Assembly (NCBI RefSeq): GCF_019891545.1
Contig: NZ_JAHDIU010000007.1
Span: 62,001 to 126,000 of the forward strand
Origin: Flavobacterium coralii
GTDB lineage: Bacteria > Bacteroidota > Bacteroidia > Flavobacteriales > Flavobacteriaceae
Length of the DNA stretch: 64,000 bases
Direction of reading: 5' to 3'
Positions 54,006-63,242 of this stretch are shown here, one piece after another (position 1 is the stretch's first letter; each line of letters opens with the position of its first letter). The notes under the pieces are model-generated. The model saw only the letters and a list, made by a program, of their open reading frames with translations. It did not search any database and was not told the origin of the DNA. The translations under genes were made by a program, and so were the position numbers.

Positions 54006-54986
54006 TTATAACTGATTACTTAAAATTTCATAATCTCCTGACGGATTTTCTGCCTGATTAGGGAATCTTATAATTTTGTGTCCGTCATTTTCGGGCTCTG
54101 CAGGAACATTTTTTGTAAATGATGCCAACATGTTGTGTATCATTTCTTTACTATCCTGTGGCGAATTAGGCATCAGGATAAGGTTTGATTTACCTTCATT
54201 GCCAATTCCTTTTAGTGTATCATAATGATGAGTAAGCATAAGCAGGGCAGAGGCTTCAGACGATGAGATACCTGCTTTGCCCAATACATCTACACTTTCC
54301 ATAAGGCCCTGTGCTATTTCCCTTCTCTGGTTAGCTATTCCCTGTCCTTCAAGCCTTTTGCTTTCAGCTTCGGCTTTAGCTTTAGCCAGTATGTTAATAC
54401 GCATTGCTTCGGCTTCATACTCAGCAGCCGATTTTTCTAAATCAGCAGCATTAATACGGTTCATTGCATTTTTAATGTGGGCATCCGGCTCAATATCAGT
54501 AGTAAGTACATTTAATATGGTATAGCCATGCTGGTGCATTTTTTCCTGCAGGGTTACAGCAACTTTAGCCGCTATACTGTCTTTGCTTTCAAATGCTTCG
54601 TTTAGCCTCAGTTTAGGTATTTCTGCCCTTATAACATCATATACATATGCCATTAGCTGTTCATAAGGCTCATTAACGCAGTAAGCTTCATACACCATAT
54701 CCGGGTTTATTTTAAACTGTACTGAGGCAGTTGTTACCACAAATATGTTTTCTTTAGTTTTGGTTTCTACAGGTATATCAAGCTGCTGAATCTTCATGTT
54801 ATACCTCTCAGAAATTTTGTCAATTAGTGGAATTTTAAAATGAAGGCCGGCATGCTTTACCGCCCTGAATTTACCAAACCGTTCCACTACTACAGCGGTA
54901 TGGTGTTTAACGATAAAAAAACCGGAGAGAAAAACAAAAATGGTAATAGCAATGGGGGGCAGTGCATACAATAAAATGTTTTCCAT
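54006..54986 (-). CDS. SPFH/band-7 domain protein (stomatin/QmcA-like)
   Basis: A 326-residue protein with an N-terminal membrane helix (about 5-25), then the band-7/SPFH domain (HHTAVVVERFGKFRAVKHAGLHFKIPLIDKI) and an Ala/Glu-rich coiled coil (about 180-230). The C-terminal 80 residues are variable and polar. SPFH proteins form membrane rings that gather proteases or other partners. No NfeD gene lies next to it. It ends at the inverted repeat. Confidence 0.92.
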   Translation of the reverse strand: MENILLYALPPIAITIFVFLSGFFIVKHHTAVVVERFGKFRAVKHAGLHFKIPLIDKISERYNMKIQQLDIPVETKTKENIFVVTTASVQFKINPDMVYEAYCVNEPYEQLMAYVYDVIRAEIPKLRLNEAFESKDSIAAKVAVTLQEKMHQHGYTILNVLTTDIEPDAHIKNAMNRINAADLEKSAAEYEAEAMRINILAKAKAEAESKRLEGQGIANQRREIAQGLMESVDVLGKAGISSSEASALLMLTHHYDTLKGIGNEGKSNLILMPNSPQDSKEMIHNMLASFTKNVPAEPENDGHKIIRFPNQAENPSGDYEILSNQL

Positions 54987-55285
54987 GATAGTTAAGGTGT
55001 GTTTTGTTGGTTGTGATATTAGATGATTAATTAAACTTTTCTAAATTGTTAAATAAAACATAAATTCCTGTTAATTGTGTACCAAAAATAGGGCTTTTGC
55101 TTATACGTGCTATTACGCAAACAATTTTTTTTTGTTAATTCTAATTATTATTTAATATATATTTAAAACTGAATGAAATAGTCAAATTTTGATTTAAATT
55201 ATTTGTATCTACTGTTAATTCTGCAAATCCTGACAATAAATAGGCATTTAATGAAAGAAAATGATTACCATACTTTCCCGAAAAG
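54987..55285. other. AT-rich intergenic spacer, nothing recognised
   Basis: The roughly 300 bases between the SPFH gene start and the gltX terminator are strongly AT-rich with T and A runs. I see no ORF longer than a few codons, no tRNA-like fold and no clear promoter with both boxes. The SPFH gene promoter must lie here but I cannot place it. Confidence 0.5.
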
Positions 55286-55317
55286 GAAAAGCCCGCCCTA
55301 TAAAGGCAGGCTTTTAT
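55286..55317 (-). terminator. Intrinsic terminator after gltX
   Basis: AAAAGCCCGCC (55287-55297) and GGCAGGCTTTT (55305-55315) pair with one mismatch around a CTATAAA loop; a T-run follows on the minus strand. It begins 17 bases past the gltX stop. Confidence 0.85.
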
Positions 55318-55334
55318 TCTAAGTTGTAATTTAT

Positions 55335-56849
55335 TTACAGAGCAGAAGATGCTTTCCTGATCCTGTTTACGGTTTCTTCTTTACCTATTATCTCCATTAT
55401 ATCGAACAGGTGAGGGCCTTTTAATTCGCCCACAAGGCACAAACGCAGTGGCGGCATTACCTTACCCATACCCAATCCCTTTTCTTCAATCCAGGCCTTT
55501 GTAACGGCTTCTGTATTTGCAGAAGAAAAATCCAAAGTATTATAAAGTACATCACTAAGCTCCAGCATTATCGTGGCCGTATCAGGCTTCCATTGTTTGG
55601 CTACCGCTTTTTCATCATATGTGGCGGGTGTTTCAAAAAAGTAGTTGCTAAGGCTCCAGAGTTCAGATGCAAATGTGGCACGGTCTTTAACCAGCCCCAC
55701 AATTTTAGTAACATCTTCAACAGGTTTGTTAATGCCTTTTTCTAGAAGCTCCTGTGCAAAATGTTTTGCCAGTGTTTCGTTATCCTGCCTTTGGAAGTAC
55801 TGGTGGTTGAACCATTTATTCTTTTCAGGGTCAAATTTGGCACCGGCTTTATGCACACGCTCTACATCAAAAAGCTGTATCAGCTCATCAAGGGTAAACA
55901 GTTCCTGGTCATTGCCCGGATTCCAGCCCAATAAAGCCAAAAAGTTAACTACTGCTTCAGGCAGATATCCCTGTTCGCGGTAACCGGCAGATACTGTTCC
56001 TGTAGCCGGGTCTTTCCACTCCAGCGGAAACACAGGGAAACCTAATTTATCCCCGTCACGCTTACTTAACTTACCGTTACCAACCGGCTTTAATATAAGC
56101 GGCAGGTGGGCAAACTCAGGCGCATCCCAGCCAAAAGCCCTGTACAGCAGCACGTGCAGCGGTAAAGAAGGCAGCCACTCTTCACCTCGGATAACATGGG
56201 TGGTTTCCATTAAGTGGTCATCTACTATATTGGCAAGGTGGTAGGTAGGCATACCATCGCTTTTAAACAATACTTTATCATCAAGCAGGCTGGTGTCAAA
56301 CTTTATATCGCCCCTAATCATGTCTTTAAGATGCAGTGTCTCCCCAACAGGAATCTTAAAGCGTATTACATATTCCTCACCATTGTCTATACGCTTCTGC
56401 GTTTCTTCAGGTGTTATCTGTAAAGAATTGTCAAGATTGCTTCGGTTGCTGTGGTTGTATATAAATGTTTTGCCGTTGGCTTCCTCTTCCTTTCGCAGTG
56501 CATCGAGCGCATCGGCGGTATCAAAAGCATAATAAGCCCAGCCGCTGTCTATAAGATCCTGGGCATATTTTTTATAAATGTTCTTGCGTTCGCTTTGGCG
56601 GTACGGGCCATATTTGCCTTCTTTACCAATACCTTCATCAAAGGGTATTCCGCACCAGTTCAGTGCTTCCACTATATATTCCTCTGCACCGGGAACATAT
56701 CGGTTTTGGTCGGTATCTTCAATCCTCAGGTAAAAAACACCATTGTGTTTCTTGGCAAATAAGTAATTAAACAGGGCTGTGCGAACACCCCCTATGTGCA
56801 GCGGCCCGGTAGGGCTTGGTGCAAAACGCACCCGTACTTGTTTTTGCAT
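55335..56849 (-). CDS. gltX: Glutamyl-tRNA synthetase
   Basis: From the ATG at 56849 the enzyme has 504 residues. HIGH-type motif [20 protein letters not shown] is at residues 11-30 and the KMSKS equivalent is KLSKRDGD. It charges tRNA-Glu. An in-frame ATG at 56879 lies upstream, but a TATCTTTG -7 box (56869-56876, minus strand) lies between, so 56849 is the start. The anticodon-binding helical C-terminal half is complete. Confidence 0.96.
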   Translation of the reverse strand: MQKQVRVRFAPSPTGPLHIGGVRTALFNYLFAKKHNGVFYLRIEDTDQNRYVPGAEEYIVEALNWCGIPFDEGIGKEGKYGPYRQSERKNIYKKYAQDLIDSGWAYYAFDTADALDALRKEEEANGKTFIYNHSNRSNLDNSLQITPEETQKRIDNGEEYVIRFKIPVGETLHLKDMIRGDIKFDTSLLDDKVLFKSDGMPTYHLANIVDDHLMETTHVIRGEEWLPSLPLHVLLYRAFGWDAPEFAHLPLILKPVGNGKLSKRDGDKLGFPVFPLEWKDPATGTVSAGYREQGYLPEAVVNFLALLGWNPGNDQELFTLDELIQLFDVERVHKAGAKFDPEKNKWFNHQYFQRQDNETLAKHFAQELLEKGINKPVEDVTKIVGLVKDRATFASELWSLSNYFFETPATYDEKAVAKQWKPDTATIMLELSDVLYNTLDFSSANTEAVTKAWIEEKGLGMGKVMPPLRLCLVGELKGPHLFDIMEIIGKEETVNRIRKASSAL

Positions 56850-57041
56850 TGTTAATAAGTTTTGCCTGCAAAGATACAATTCTCATTTATCCTGCTGTAA
56901 GTGTTTATGGCAGATATTTGTAAGCTCAATACAATATGTTTAGTATCAGCTACTTTAATTAACACTTGCCAAATCATACAAAACTGTTTTTAACGTTTAC
57001 TAATTAAATATAAATTGTAATTTTATCGGTTATTAACAATT

Positions 57042-60000
57042 GTGAGTAATTTGGAGACAAAAAGCATTATATACCAAAAGCTGGAAGACTTTATCAAGAA
57101 GTACTATACCAACGAGCTTATTCGTGGCAGTATCTTCTTTATTGGGCTTGGCCTGCTTTATTTTATTGTAACACTGCTGATAGAATATTTCCTTTGGCTG
57201 CCCCAGAACGGGCGCACGGTTCTATTCTGGATTTTTATAGTGGTAGAGGTTTTCCTGCTGCTGCGTTTTATACTGTTCCCGTTGTTTAAACTGTTCAGGC
57301 TGCAAAAGGGGATAGGCTACTCAGAAGCATCTGCTATTATTGGCAGCCACTTTGCAGAAGTATCTGATAAGCTTACCAACTTTTTACAGCTAAGCGGGCA
57401 AAATATACAGTCAGAGCTTTTAGCGGCATCAATAGAGCAGAAGGCAAACAGCCTGCAACCAATACCATTTACCAATGCCGTTAATTTTAAAAAGAACATT
57501 AAGTACCTGCCGTATGCGGCTATACCCTTACTGCTTATCCTGTTTTTTATGATTAGCGGTAACAGCGGCATCATTACCCAGAGCTTTGACAGGGTTGTGC
57601 ATTATGACAGACATTATACCCCGCCGGCACCATTTGAATTTGTGGTGCTGAATAAAAACCTTACCGCACAACAAGACACCGATTTTGTACTGGAAGTTAA
57701 AACACAGGGAAATGTAGTCCCTGAAAATGCCATGATAACCATAGGCGATGAAAGCTATTACCTGGAAAGCGTTAAGCCTGGTGTGTTTCAGTACAGGTTT
57801 ACCAAACCATCAGGAAATTTAAGTTTTCAGCTAAAGGCTAACGAGGTGGTTTCGCAACCCTATGAACTTAATGTTGTAGCAGTGCCCACTATTGCAAATT
57901 TCGAGATGGTGCTTAACTACCCGGGTTACTTACGCAAAGCAAATGATGTTGTGCGTGGAACAGGTAATGCCGTGGTGCCCGAGGGTACTACTATAACATG
58001 GCGTGTAGAGGCGCTTGCCACATCAGGTATTGAATTTGTTACAGGAAGCAATACTGCTGCATTTAAGCATAATGATGCCGGTTTTACATTTTCTAAAAGT
58101 ATATTGGGCAATACGGAATACCAGATACTGACAAGTAACAGCAATGTTAAGCACCATGAAAAGCTACAGTATCAGATTACTACCATAAAAGATCAATATC
58201 CTGTAATCAGTGTGGCTAATGCCCCTGATAGCCTGCAACTTAAGCGTGATGTTTTGGTCGGACAAGTCTCTGATGATTATGGGCTTACACGTTTACAGAT
58301 AGTATATTACCCTCAGGATAAGCCGGATGCCGCTAAAAAAGGTGCATTACCGGTACAAAAAGATACTTATGACAGGTTTGTTTATACATTTCCTGACGGG
58401 CTTAGCATAAAGCCGGGCGTTAGCTATGAGTATTACTTTGAAGTATTTGATAACGATGCCGTGCATAAGTACAAAAGCACAAAGTCTTCAGTTTTTTCGC
58501 ACAGGGAACTTACTGCCGAAGAGAAAGATGAAAAAGCCCTACAGGAACAGAACAGCAACATCAACAGTTTAGAAAAGTCGATCAAGAGCCAGGACAAGCA
58601 GATATCTGAAATGGATAAACTGCGCAAGTTAGGTAAGGAAAAGACCGAGCTTAATTTTAACGACCGCAAAAAGATAGATGATTTCATCAACAGGCAAAAG
58701 CAGCAGGAAGAGATGATGAAAGAGTTTTCTAAAAAGCTGGAGGAAAACCTTGAGCAGTTTAATCCGGAAAAGAAAGATGAAATGAAAGAGGAGCTGATGA
58801 AGCGCCTTGAAAAGAATGAACAAGAAGCCGAGAAAAACAAGAAGCTGCTCGACGAATTAAAGAACTTAACAGATAAGATTAAAGAAGAAGAATTGTTCGA
58901 AAAGATTGACCAGTTTAAGCAGAAAGCGAAGAACCAGACTAAAAACCTTGAGCAGCTTGTAGAGCTTACCAAACGTTTTTATGTAGAGAAAAAAGCAGAG
59001 CAGGTTGCGGAGAAGCTGCAAAAGCTTGGTGAAAAACAGGAGAGGCTTGCCGATAGTAAAGAGAATAATTCTCAGAAGCAGGAAGAGATAAACAAAGAGT
59101 TTGATAAGCTGCAGGAAGAGATGCGCGAGCTTGAGAAGGAAAATGAAGAACTTAAAAAGCCTATGGAACTGCCTACTGATAAGCAGGAGGAGCAGAGCAT
59201 AGAGCAGGATATGGATAAAGCCAAAGAACAACTTGAGCAACAGAAAAAAGATGCGGCGAAACAAAAGCAGAAATCCGCCGGGCAAAAGATGAAAAAGATG
59301 GGTGGCAACATGATGCAGATGATGATGCAGGGCGACATGGAAATGCTGAATGAAGATGTAAAAATGCTGCGCCAAATATTGGATAACCTACTTGCTTATT
59401 CGTTTTCCCAAGAAGATGTAATGAAACAGTTCAGGGGTATGACAACCAGTTCGGCTTCATTCAGTAAATACCTCAAAAAGCAGCAGGATCTTAAACAACA
59501 GTTCCGTCACGTAGATGACAGTATCTTTGCTATGTCGTTGCGCAATCCGCGAATAACCGAAGAGATAACTACCGAGGTAGGTAATGTACATTATTACATG
59601 GATAAGGCTACTGAAGACCTTGCCGAAAACCTTGTTGCACGTGGGGTATCAAGCCAGCAGTATGCGGTTACTTCAGCTAACAAGCTTGCCGACATGCTCA
59701 GCGATATGCTTAACAGCATGCAGATGCAGTTGCAGGGTTCCGGTATGGGGCAAAGCAAACCCGGCGAAGGGCAGGGTATGCAGCTACCGGATATTATCCA
59801 AAAGCAGCAGGGCCTTTCTGAAAAGATGAAGAAAGGAATGGAAAAAGGCAAGCAGCAGGGAGAGGGCAAACCCGGCGAGCAAGGCGAACCAAAAGGTGAA
59901 GGACAGGGTGGAGAAGGAGAAGGCGATGGCCAAAGTGAAGGTGAAGCAGGAAGGCTGCTCGAAATATATAAAGAGCAACAACAGCTTCGGGAAGCATTGC

Positions 60001-60350
60001 AAAAAGCATTAGAAAAAGAAGGCATGGGTGGTTCAGGCCAGAATGCCCTAAGGCAGATGAAGGAGATAGAAAAACAATTGCTTAATAAAGGCTTCCGTAA
60101 TGAAACATTGCAGCGTATGCAAAACCTGAAGCATGAGCTTTTAAAGTTAGATAAAGCCATGCAGCAGCAGGGCGAAGAAAATAAAAGGCAATCGCAAACC
60201 AACAAAAAAGAGTATAACGGCAGTGCAAATGAGTTACCGAAGGCATTAAAAGAATATTTAAACAGCGTTGAAATATTAAACCGCCAAAGCTTACCTTTGC
60301 GCCCGAATTACAACCAGAAGGTTCAGAAATATTTCAGGAAAGATGATTAG
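57042..60350 (+). CDS. DUF4175 family large membrane-anchored protein
   Basis: A 1102-residue protein. Three N-terminal membrane helices (about 25-46, 62-84 and 145-165) precede a beta-rich periplasmic region (to about 480), long Gln/Glu/Lys-rich coiled coils (about 490-760), Met-rich MKKMGGNMMQMMMQGDMEM near 750 and a Gly/Glu/Gln-rich stretch (about 910-970). The family is DUF4175, widespread in Bacteroidota and of unknown function; transport or envelope-stress roles have been suggested by context only. The start is GTG at 57042. It overlaps ybeY by 8 bases. Confidence 0.9.
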   Translation: MSNLETKSIIYQKLEDFIKKYYTNELIRGSIFFIGLGLLYFIVTLLIEYFLWLPQNGRTVLFWIFIVVEVFLLLRFILFPLFKLFRLQKGIGYSEASAIIGSHFAEVSDKLTNFLQLSGQNIQSELLAASIEQKANSLQPIPFTNAVNFKKNIKYLPYAAIPLLLILFFMISGNSGIITQSFDRVVHYDRHYTPPAPFEFVVLNKNLTAQQDTDFVLEVKTQGNVVPENAMITIGDESYYLESVKPGVFQYRFTKPSGNLSFQLKANEVVSQPYELNVVAVPTIANFEMVLNYPGYLRKANDVVRGTGNAVVPEGTTITWRVEALATSGIEFVTGSNTAAFKHNDAGFTFSKSILGNTEYQILTSNSNVKHHEKLQYQITTIKDQYPVISVANAPDSLQLKRDVLVGQVSDDYGLTRLQIVYYPQDKPDAAKKGALPVQKDTYDRFVYTFPDGLSIKPGVSYEYYFEVFDNDAVHKYKSTKSSVFSHRELTAEEKDEKALQEQNSNINSLEKSIKSQDKQISEMDKLRKLGKEKTELNFNDRKKIDDFINRQKQQEEMMKEFSKKLEENLEQFNPEKKDEMKEELMKRLEKNEQEAEKNKKLLDELKNLTDKIKEEELFEKIDQFKQKAKNQTKNLEQLVELTKRFYVEKKAEQVAEKLQKLGEKQERLADSKENNSQKQEEINKEFDKLQEEMRELEKENEELKKPMELPTDKQEEQSIEQDMDKAKEQLEQQKKDAAKQKQKSAGQKMKKMGGNMMQMMMQGDMEMLNEDVKMLRQILDNLLAYSFSQEDVMKQFRGMTTSSASFSKYLKKQQDLKQQFRHVDDSIFAMSLRNPRITEEITTEVGNVHYYMDKATEDLAENLVARGVSSQQYAVTSANKLADMLSDMLNSMQMQLQGSGMGQSKPGEGQGMQLPDIIQKQQGLSEKMKKGMEKGKQQGEGKPGEQGEPKGEGQGGEGEGDGQSEGEAGRLLEIYKEQQQLREALQKALEKEGMGGSGQNALRQMKEIEKQLLNKGFRNETLQRMQNLKHELLKLDKAMQQQGEENKRQSQTNKKEYNGSANELPKALKEYLNSVEILNRQSLPLRPNYNQKVQKYFRKDD

Positions 60351-60762
60351 CTTTAACTATGAAACCGATTTTGAGCTTAGCAATGAACAGGCTTTTGAAG
60401 ACTGGATTGCTGAAGTTATAGAATCGGAAGATAAGACAGAAGGGGAGATTAATTATATATTTTGTGACGACGAATACCTGTTGCAAAAAAATATAGAATT
60501 TTTAAACCACGATACGCTGACCGATATCATCAGCTTTGATTATACAATGGGCAAGCTTATTAGTGGTGATATTTTTATTTCTGTTGAAAGAGTTAAAGAA
60601 AATGCCGCTGATTATAATGTTTCTTTTGAGGAAGAATTGAAGCGTGTTATGGTACACGGGATATTGCATTATTGCGGATATAAAGATAAATCAGAAGAAG
60701 ATTCGGCTTTGATGCGCGAGAAAGAGAATGAAAAGATTGCAATGTTCCACGTGGAACCATAG
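60343..60762 (+). CDS. ybeY: YbeY: rRNA maturation endoribonuclease
   Basis: A 139-residue metal-dependent RNase for 16S rRNA 3'-end maturation and quality control. The motif is VHGILHYCGYKDKS: His105 and His109 are in place, while the usual third histidine position is Lys/Asp (114-115). That variation also occurs in other Bacteroidota YbeY as far as I recall. The C-terminus MFHVEP is encoded by a parS-like palindrome. It overlaps the DUF4175 gene by 8 bases and is followed by mnmG. Confidence 0.93.
   Translation: MISFNYETDFELSNEQAFEDWIAEVIESEDKTEGEINYIFCDDEYLLQKNIEFLNHDTLTDIISFDYTMGKLISGDIFISVERVKENAADYNVSFEEELKRVMVHGILHYCGYKDKSEEDSALMREKENEKIAMFHVEP
60743..60758. other. parS-like site 1 (inside ybeY)
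   Basis: TGTTCCACGTGGAACC differs from the perfect palindrome TGTTCCACGTGGAACA only at the last base. The family consensus for chromosomal ParB-binding sites in many bacteria is TGTTNCACGTGAAACA. This copy codes for the FHVEP end of YbeY. ParB binding is inferred. Confidence 0.75.
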
Positions 60763-60781
60763 CTTCTTTTACTTAAATAAA

Positions 60782-60797
60782 TGTTCCACGTGGAACA
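60782..60797. other. parS-like site 2 (perfect palindrome)
   Basis: TGTTCCACGTGGAACA is a perfect 16-bp palindrome in the short spacer between ybeY and mnmG. It matches the general parS shape with a CACGTG centre. The spacing to the next copy is 23 bases. Confidence 0.82.
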
Positions 60798-60820
60798 TAA
60801 TACATATATTACACACTTGC

Positions 60821-60836
60821 TGTTCCACGTGGAACA
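60821..60836. other. parS-like site 3 (perfect palindrome)
   Basis: TGTTCCACGTGGAACA, identical to site 2, 23 bases before the mnmG start codon. A bound ParB here could also affect mnmG transcription; that is inference. Confidence 0.82.
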
Positions 60837-60858
60837 GTATTAAGAAGAAGGAGAAACA

Positions 60859-62730
60859 ATGTTTCATGATGTTTATGATGTTATAGTAGTTGGTGCGGGC
60901 CACGCCGGAAGCGAGGCTGCTGCTGCTGCTGCTAATATGGGCAGTAAAACATTGCTGGTTACTATGAGCCTGCAAAACATAGCCCAGATGTCCTGTAACC
61001 CTGCTATGGGCGGTATTGCAAAAGGGCAGATAGTACGCGAAATTGACGCGCTTGGTGGTTATTCAGGTATTGTTACCGATAAGACCGCCATACAGTTTAA
61101 AATGCTCAATAAGTCGAAAGGGCCTGCTATGTGGAGCCCACGCGCACAAAGCGACCGTATGCGTTTTGCAGAAGAATGGCGCCTTATGCTGGAGCAGACA
61201 CCAAACCTTGATTTTTACCAGGAAATGGTAAGCGGTATCCTGATAGAAAATGGCAGGGTTACCGGTATAAAAACCTCTTTGGGTATAACCATAAAAGCAA
61301 AAAGCGTAGTACTTACTAACGGTACTTTCCTTAACGGTTTAATCCATATTGGCGACAAGCAGTTTGGTGGCGGCAGGGCAGGAGAGAGTGCTTCTTATGG
61401 TATTACGGAAGATCTTGTACGTGCAGGTTTTGAAGCCGGACGTATGAAAACAGGAACACCACCACGTGTTGACGGACGCTCTTTAGACTACAGTAAAATG
61501 ACAGAGCAGCCGGGCGATGATAACCCGGATAAGTTTTCCTATCTCGAAACAAGCAAACCTTTACAGAACCAGCGTTCCTGCTGGATGACGTATACATCAG
61601 GTGAAGTACATGAAAAGCTAAGGGAAGGTTTTGACCGTTCACCTATGTTTAACGGTCGTATTAAAAGTCTTGGACCGCGTTATTGCCCGTCTATAGAAGA
61701 CAAGATAAACCGTTTTGCTGATAAGGACAGGCATCAGATTTTTGTAGAGCCAGAAGGCTGGAATACAGTTGAGGTTTATGTAAACGGATTCTCTACCTCC
61801 TTGCCGGAAGATGTCCAGTTTAACGCATTGCGTTCGGTTGCAGGGTTTGAAAATGTAAAATTCTTCCGCCCCGGTTATGCAATAGAGTATGATTATTTCC
61901 CTCCTACACAGCTAAAGCACACGTTAGAGACGAAGCTTGTAGAGGGACTTTATTTTGCCGGACAGATAAACGGTACTACAGGTTATGAAGAAGCCGCATC
62001 TCAGGGTTTAATGGCGGGTATAAACGCACACTTAAAAGTGCATGGTAAAGACCCGTTAATCCTGAAACGTAATGAAGCCTATATAGGCGTGTTGATAGAC
62101 GATCTTATCACAAAAGGGACTGAGGAGCCATACAGGATGTTTACATCGCGTGCGGAATACCGCACATTGCTGCGCCAGGATAACGCCGATTTCAGGCTTA
62201 CACCGATGTCCTATGAAATTGGGCTTGCAAAAGAAGAACGCATGCGCAGGATGGAATATAAACGCGACGCCAGCGATGCCATGATTCACTTCTTCCGTGA
62301 AACAAGTGTATCGGTTGCTGAGGCTAACCCGATACTGGAAGCAAAAGTGTCGGCGCCAATATCACAACCCGATCGTATGTTTAAGGTATTCTCTCGTCCG
62401 CAGATAGAACTTGAGGATATTTTAAAATTTGAGAAGGTTAAGGAATATATTGCTGAACATAACCTTGACAGAGAAATAATAGAGCAGGCGGAAGTGCAGG
62501 TTAAATATTCCGGCTATATTGAGAAGGAAAAAAATAATGCTGATAAGCTCAACAGGCTTGAAGATGTAAAAATTCCTGAGCATTTCGATTATGACAAAGT
62601 GAAGTCGCTTTCGTATGAGGCGCGTGAGAAGATGAAAAAAATTCGCCCCGTTACCATTTCGCAGGCATCGCGTATAAGCGGTGTTTCGCCAAGCGATGTC
62701 TCGGTGCTTTTAATACATATGGGACGATGA
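60859..62730 (+). CDS. mnmG: MnmG (GidA): tRNA uridine-5-carboxymethylaminomethyl synthesis enzyme
   Basis: A 623-residue FAD enzyme that, with MnmE, modifies the wobble uridine of several tRNAs. The dinucleotide-binding motif VIVVGAGHAGSEAA is at residues 8-21; CNPAMGGIAKGQIVREIDALGG and the C-terminal helical GidA domain are intact. Length is normal. A true ribosome-binding-like AAGGAG lies 7 bases before the ATG, unusual in this group. It is a classical neighbour of bacterial origins and is ringed by parS-like sites. Confidence 0.97.
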   Translation: MFHDVYDVIVVGAGHAGSEAAAAAANMGSKTLLVTMSLQNIAQMSCNPAMGGIAKGQIVREIDALGGYSGIVTDKTAIQFKMLNKSKGPAMWSPRAQSDRMRFAEEWRLMLEQTPNLDFYQEMVSGILIENGRVTGIKTSLGITIKAKSVVLTNGTFLNGLIHIGDKQFGGGRAGESASYGITEDLVRAGFEAGRMKTGTPPRVDGRSLDYSKMTEQPGDDNPDKFSYLETSKPLQNQRSCWMTYTSGEVHEKLREGFDRSPMFNGRIKSLGPRYCPSIEDKINRFADKDRHQIFVEPEGWNTVEVYVNGFSTSLPEDVQFNALRSVAGFENVKFFRPGYAIEYDYFPPTQLKHTLETKLVEGLYFAGQINGTTGYEEAASQGLMAGINAHLKVHGKDPLILKRNEAYIGVLIDDLITKGTEEPYRMFTSRAEYRTLLRQDNADFRLTPMSYEIGLAKEERMRRMEYKRDASDAMIHFFRETSVSVAEANPILEAKVSAPISQPDRMFKVFSRPQIELEDILKFEKVKEYIAEHNLDREIIEQAEVQVKYSGYIEKEKNNADKLNRLEDVKIPEHFDYDKVKSLSYEAREKMKKIRPVTISQASRISGVSPSDVSVLLIHMGR

Positions 62731-63242
62731 TGTTTCACGTGGAACGTATAACCAAAAACCTTCTGAAGAGAGGGTTTTTTGTGCTTTTGCTTTTAACTGC
62801 TGTAGGCTGTGCGGTACCGCGCGCTTCTATTCCGATAAATGATTATATACTTTTACCGGAAGGGAAAGAAATTTTAGGCCGCGAAAAAGGGCTGACAATG
62901 TTTTTGTTTGAAAACGACAAGACTAAAATTCCGTTTCACTATTTCGTGGCAGAAAAATACAATTTAGGCGATTACCACGATATAGAATACTGGGTTACCT
63001 TAAACGGAAACCGCTATAAGGTTTTTGTTTATGAAAATGATGAGATACAAAAGTATTATGATACATCTCAGTTTATGGTAAGCACTGTAGAGACTGAAGC
63101 CAATGTAATATCAAAAGCTGACTTCCTTGCCATGTCGATGATTTCATCTTCAAATGAAGACTGTCTTGCAGATGATTCCCTTTTCCGGAATATTGCTATA
63201 AACTACCTGAAACAACTTAAAGACGAATACCTGAAAAGTTAA
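62727..63242 (+). CDS. Small lipoprotein of unknown function
   Basis: A 171-residue protein starting at 62727 or 62730 (two ATGs overlap the mnmG stop). A signal peptide ends with the lipobox LTAVGC (Cys near residue 28). The mature part is soluble with FENDKTKIPFHYFVAEKYN, WVTLNGNRYKVFVYEND and a Glu/Ser-rich C-terminal half. I recognise no family. The first coding bases overlap a parS-like site. The next gene starts on the last base of its stop. Confidence 0.78.
   Translation: MMFHVERITKNLLKRGFFVLLLLTAVGCAVPRASIPINDYILLPEGKEILGREKGLTMFLFENDKTKIPFHYFVAEKYNLGDYHDIEYWVTLNGNRYKVFVYENDEIQKYYDTSQFMVSTVETEANVISKADFLAMSMISSSNEDCLADDSLFRNIAINYLKQLKDEYLKS
62731..62746. other. parS-like site 4 (start of lipoprotein gene)
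   Basis: TGTTTCACGTGGAACG is the TGTTNCACGTG half-site with a final-base mismatch. It follows mnmG by one base and codes for the FHVER start of the lipoprotein. Four such sites within 2 kb form a cluster. Confidence 0.7.

Noticed and set aside
58433-60205. Long minus-strand frames rich in Leu, Ser and Phe inside the DUF4175 gene
   Set aside because: They mirror the Gln/Glu/Lys-rich coiled coil of the plus-strand gene. The family match and codon use of the plus frame are clear.
60769-60975. Minus-strand 68-codon frame with three FHVE segments
   Set aside because: The repeats come from the parS-like palindromes read on the other strand; the frame overlaps mnmG and has no gene-like features.
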